Source: Paracoccaceae bacterium
Lineage (GTDB): Bacteria; Pseudomonadota; Alphaproteobacteria; Rhodobacterales; Rhodobacteraceae
Assembly: GCA_024742655.1 (NCBI GenBank)
Contig: JANSYB010000103.1
Location: 1-7,103, forward strand
DNA length: 7,103 nt
Direction of reading: 5' to 3'
This document shows positions 5,526 to 7,103 of the stretch, piece by piece (the first letter of the stretch is position 1; each line of letters begins with the position of its first letter). The position numbers were made by a program, and so were the translations under genes. Under the pieces are notes generated by a model, which was given only the letters and a program-made list of their open reading frames with translations, was not told where the DNA came from and did not search any database.

Positions 5526-7103
5526 ATGGCCAACACTTCCAGCCCCGATATCATCTACACCAAGGTTGACGAGGCCCCGGAACTCGCCAGTGCCTCGTTG
5601 CTGCCGATCATCCAGAAATTCGCCGCCGCCGCCGGCGTGTCGGTGGGCACCAAGGATATCTCACTGGCCGGTCGCATCCTGGCGACCTTTGCCGATCACC
5701 TGCCCGAGGATCAGCGTATTCCCGATGATCTCGCCCTTCTGGGCGAACTGGTCAAGACGCCCAAGGCCAACGTGATCAAGCTGCCCAATATCTCGGCCTC
5801 GCTCCCGCAGCTTGTCGCCGCCGTCGAGGAGTTACAATCGCAGGGCTTTGCGATCCCCGATTATCCCGACACCCCGCAAACCGACGCGGAAAAGGACGTG
5901 CGCGCGCGGTATGACACGATCAAGGGCTCGGCCGTGAACCCGGTTCTGCGCGAGGGCAATTCCGACCGTCGCGCCGCCGCCGCGGTCAAGACATTCGCCC
6001 AGAACAACCCGCACCGCATGGGTGACTGGAGCACCGACAGCAAGACGCGCGTGGCGGCGATGGATGGCGGTGATTTCCGCTCGAACGAGGTTTCGGCCAC
6101 GCTTGACCGCGCGGCAACCGCCAGGATCGTTCTGGAAACCGACAGCGGCGAGACGGTCCTGAAGGACGGCGTCAGCTACCCTGCCGGAACGGTTGTCGAT
6201 GCCACCTACATGAGCGCCGCCGCACTTGACGATTTCCTTGCCGCGGAAATCGAAAAGACCAAGACCGAAGGCGTGCTGTTCTCGCTGCACATGAAGGCGA
6301 CGATGATGAAGGTGTCCGACCCCATCATCTTCGGCCACGCGGTCAAGACCTTCCTTGCGCCGGTGTTCGAGCAATTCGGCGACGAGATGAAAGCCCTTGG
6401 CGTGAACCCCAACCAGGGCCTTGGCGACCTGCTGGAGCGCGTCAAGGACAACGCCGAGATCATGGCCGCGATTGACGCCTGCATGGCCGACCGCCCACCG
6501 ATGTACATGGTCGACAGCGACCGGGGGATCACCAACCTGCATGTGCCGTCGGACGTGATCATCGACGCCTCGATGCCCGCCCTGATCCGCGCAGGCGGCA
6601 AGGGCTGGGGCCCGGATGGCAAGGAACATGACGCGGTCTGCGTGATCCCCGACAATTCCTATGCCCCGGTCTATGACGAGGCGATCAAGTTCTTCAAGGC
6701 CAACGGCAAGATGAACCCCGCCACCGCCGGAACGGTGCAGAATCTTGGCCTGATGGCGCAGAAGGCCGAGGAATACGGCAGCCACCCCACCACCTTCGAG
6801 ATCCCCGAGGCGGGAACGGTGAAGATGATCCTCGACGATGGCACCGTCCTGCATGAACACAGTGTCGAACAGGGCGACATCTGGCGTTCGGCCTCGGCCC
6901 GCAAGGCGCCGATCGAGGATTGGGTGAGCCTTGCCATCGAGCGGCAGAAGGCCACGGGGTACCGCGCGATCTTCTGGCTGGACGAAAGCCGCGCCCATGA
7001 CGCCGAGCTGATCGCCTATGTCAAGCCGATCCTCGAGGCCAGGGGCGTCGCCGACAAGTTCGAGATCATGGCCCCGCGCGAGGCGACCCGCGCATCTCTC
7101 GAG
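5526..7103 (+). CDS. icd: NADP-dependent isocitrate dehydrogenase, monomeric type (3' end outside window)
   Basis: An open frame of 526 codons runs from the ATG at 5526 to the window end without a stop. Monomeric isocitrate dehydrogenases are about 740 residues, so roughly the last 210 are missing. The enzyme oxidatively decarboxylates isocitrate to 2-oxoglutarate with NADP+ in the cytosol, as part of the TCA cycle. Diagnostic segments are [18 protein letters not shown] at the start, [11 protein letters not shown] (86-96), the substrate-binding [18 protein letters not shown] (132-149), [19 protein letters not shown] (255-273), [20 protein letters not shown] (329-348), [15 protein letters not shown] (406-420) and EQGDIWR (448-454). 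S135, N138, R142 and R148 match, from memory with a +3 offset, the substrate-binding residues described for the Azotobacter enzyme; K257 matches the catalytic lysine. The C-terminal metal and NADP ligands lie beyond the window. A strong ribosome binding site and separate promoter-like region suggest its own transcription unit. Confidence 0.95.
   Translation, partial: MANTSSPDIIYTKVDEAPELASASLLPIIQKFAAAAGVSVGTKDISLAGRILATFADHLPEDQRIPDDLALLGELVKTPKANVIKLPNISASLPQLVAAVEELQSQGFAIPDYPDTPQTDAEKDVRARYDTIKGSAVNPVLREGNSDRRAAAAVKTFAQNNPHRMGDWSTDSKTRVAAMDGGDFRSNEVSATLDRAATARIVLETDSGETVLKDGVSYPAGTVVDATYMSAAALDDFLAAEIEKTKTEGVLFSLHMKATMMKVSDPIIFGHAVKTFLAPVFEQFGDEMKALGVNPNQGLGDLLERVKDNAEIMAAIDACMADRPPMYMVDSDRGITNLHVPSDVIIDASMPALIRAGGKGWGPDGKEHDAVCVIPDNSYAPVYDEAIKFFKANGKMNPATAGTVQNLGLMAQKAEEYGSHPTTFEIPEAGTVKMILDDGTVLHEHSVEQGDIWRSASARKAPIEDWVSLAIERQKATGYRAIFWLDESRAHDAELIAYVKPILEARGVADKFEIMAPREATRASLE

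Noticed and set aside
5832..6998. 388-codon minus-strand open frame opposite isocitrate dehydrogenase
   Set aside because: The plus-strand frame is an unmistakable monomeric isocitrate dehydrogenase. The antisense translation has no family signature and is a codon-bias shadow.
7098..7103. The window ends exactly on CTCGAG, a XhoI site
   Set aside because: A six-base palindrome at an arbitrary cut is easily chance in GC-rich DNA, and the isocitrate dehydrogenase frame continues through it normally.

Overview
The window is GC-rich and densely coded, with short or negative intergenic gaps. The gene content (XRE-cupin regulator, class I acyl-CoA ligase, FrnE-type DsbA protein, Bcr/CflA exporter, EI24 membrane protein, monomeric NADP-dependent isocitrate dehydrogenase) suits an alphaproteobacterium, most likely of the Rhodobacteraceae/Roseobacter group. 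That placement rests on protein style and gene order recognised by eye, not on a search.

Layout. Positions 1-270 hold the C-terminal 89 codons of a YdjA-like nitroreductase, whose stop overlaps the start of an EI24-domain membrane protein (267-965). That pair converges on a minus-strand XRE/cupin regulator (972-1595) with only six bases between the stop codons. An 82-bp divergent intergenic region (1596-1677), with two copies of a 14-bp direct repeat, separates the regulator from a four-gene plus-strand operon: AMP-forming acyl-CoA ligase (1678-3204), DsbA-family oxidoreductase (3191-3844), small two-TM potassium channel (3848-4213) and Bcr/CflA-type MFS exporter (4210-5421). These four genes overlap by 14 nt, are spaced by 3 nt, and overlap by 4 nt, so translation is probably coupled. 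After a 104-bp AT-richer gap (5422-5525) with promoter-like and dyad elements comes the 5' part (526 codons) of monomeric isocitrate dehydrogenase, which runs off the window end.

How the genes may work together. The central unit looks like a regulator-controlled operon. The XRE-cupin protein probably senses a small ligand and controls the divergent operon from the repeat. The ligase would activate a carboxylic acid as its CoA thioester, the exporter would move a small molecule out, and the DsbA-like protein would do thiol-redox chemistry. The substrate is unknown, and the potassium channel has no obvious link to the rest. The isocitrate dehydrogenase is a housekeeping TCA gene and is probably a separate transcription unit.

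I found no RNA gene, insertion sequence, CRISPR array or clearly new defence or mobile system. The best leads are the composition of the operon, the repeated operator candidate, and an unusual extra cysteine pair in the DsbA-like protein.
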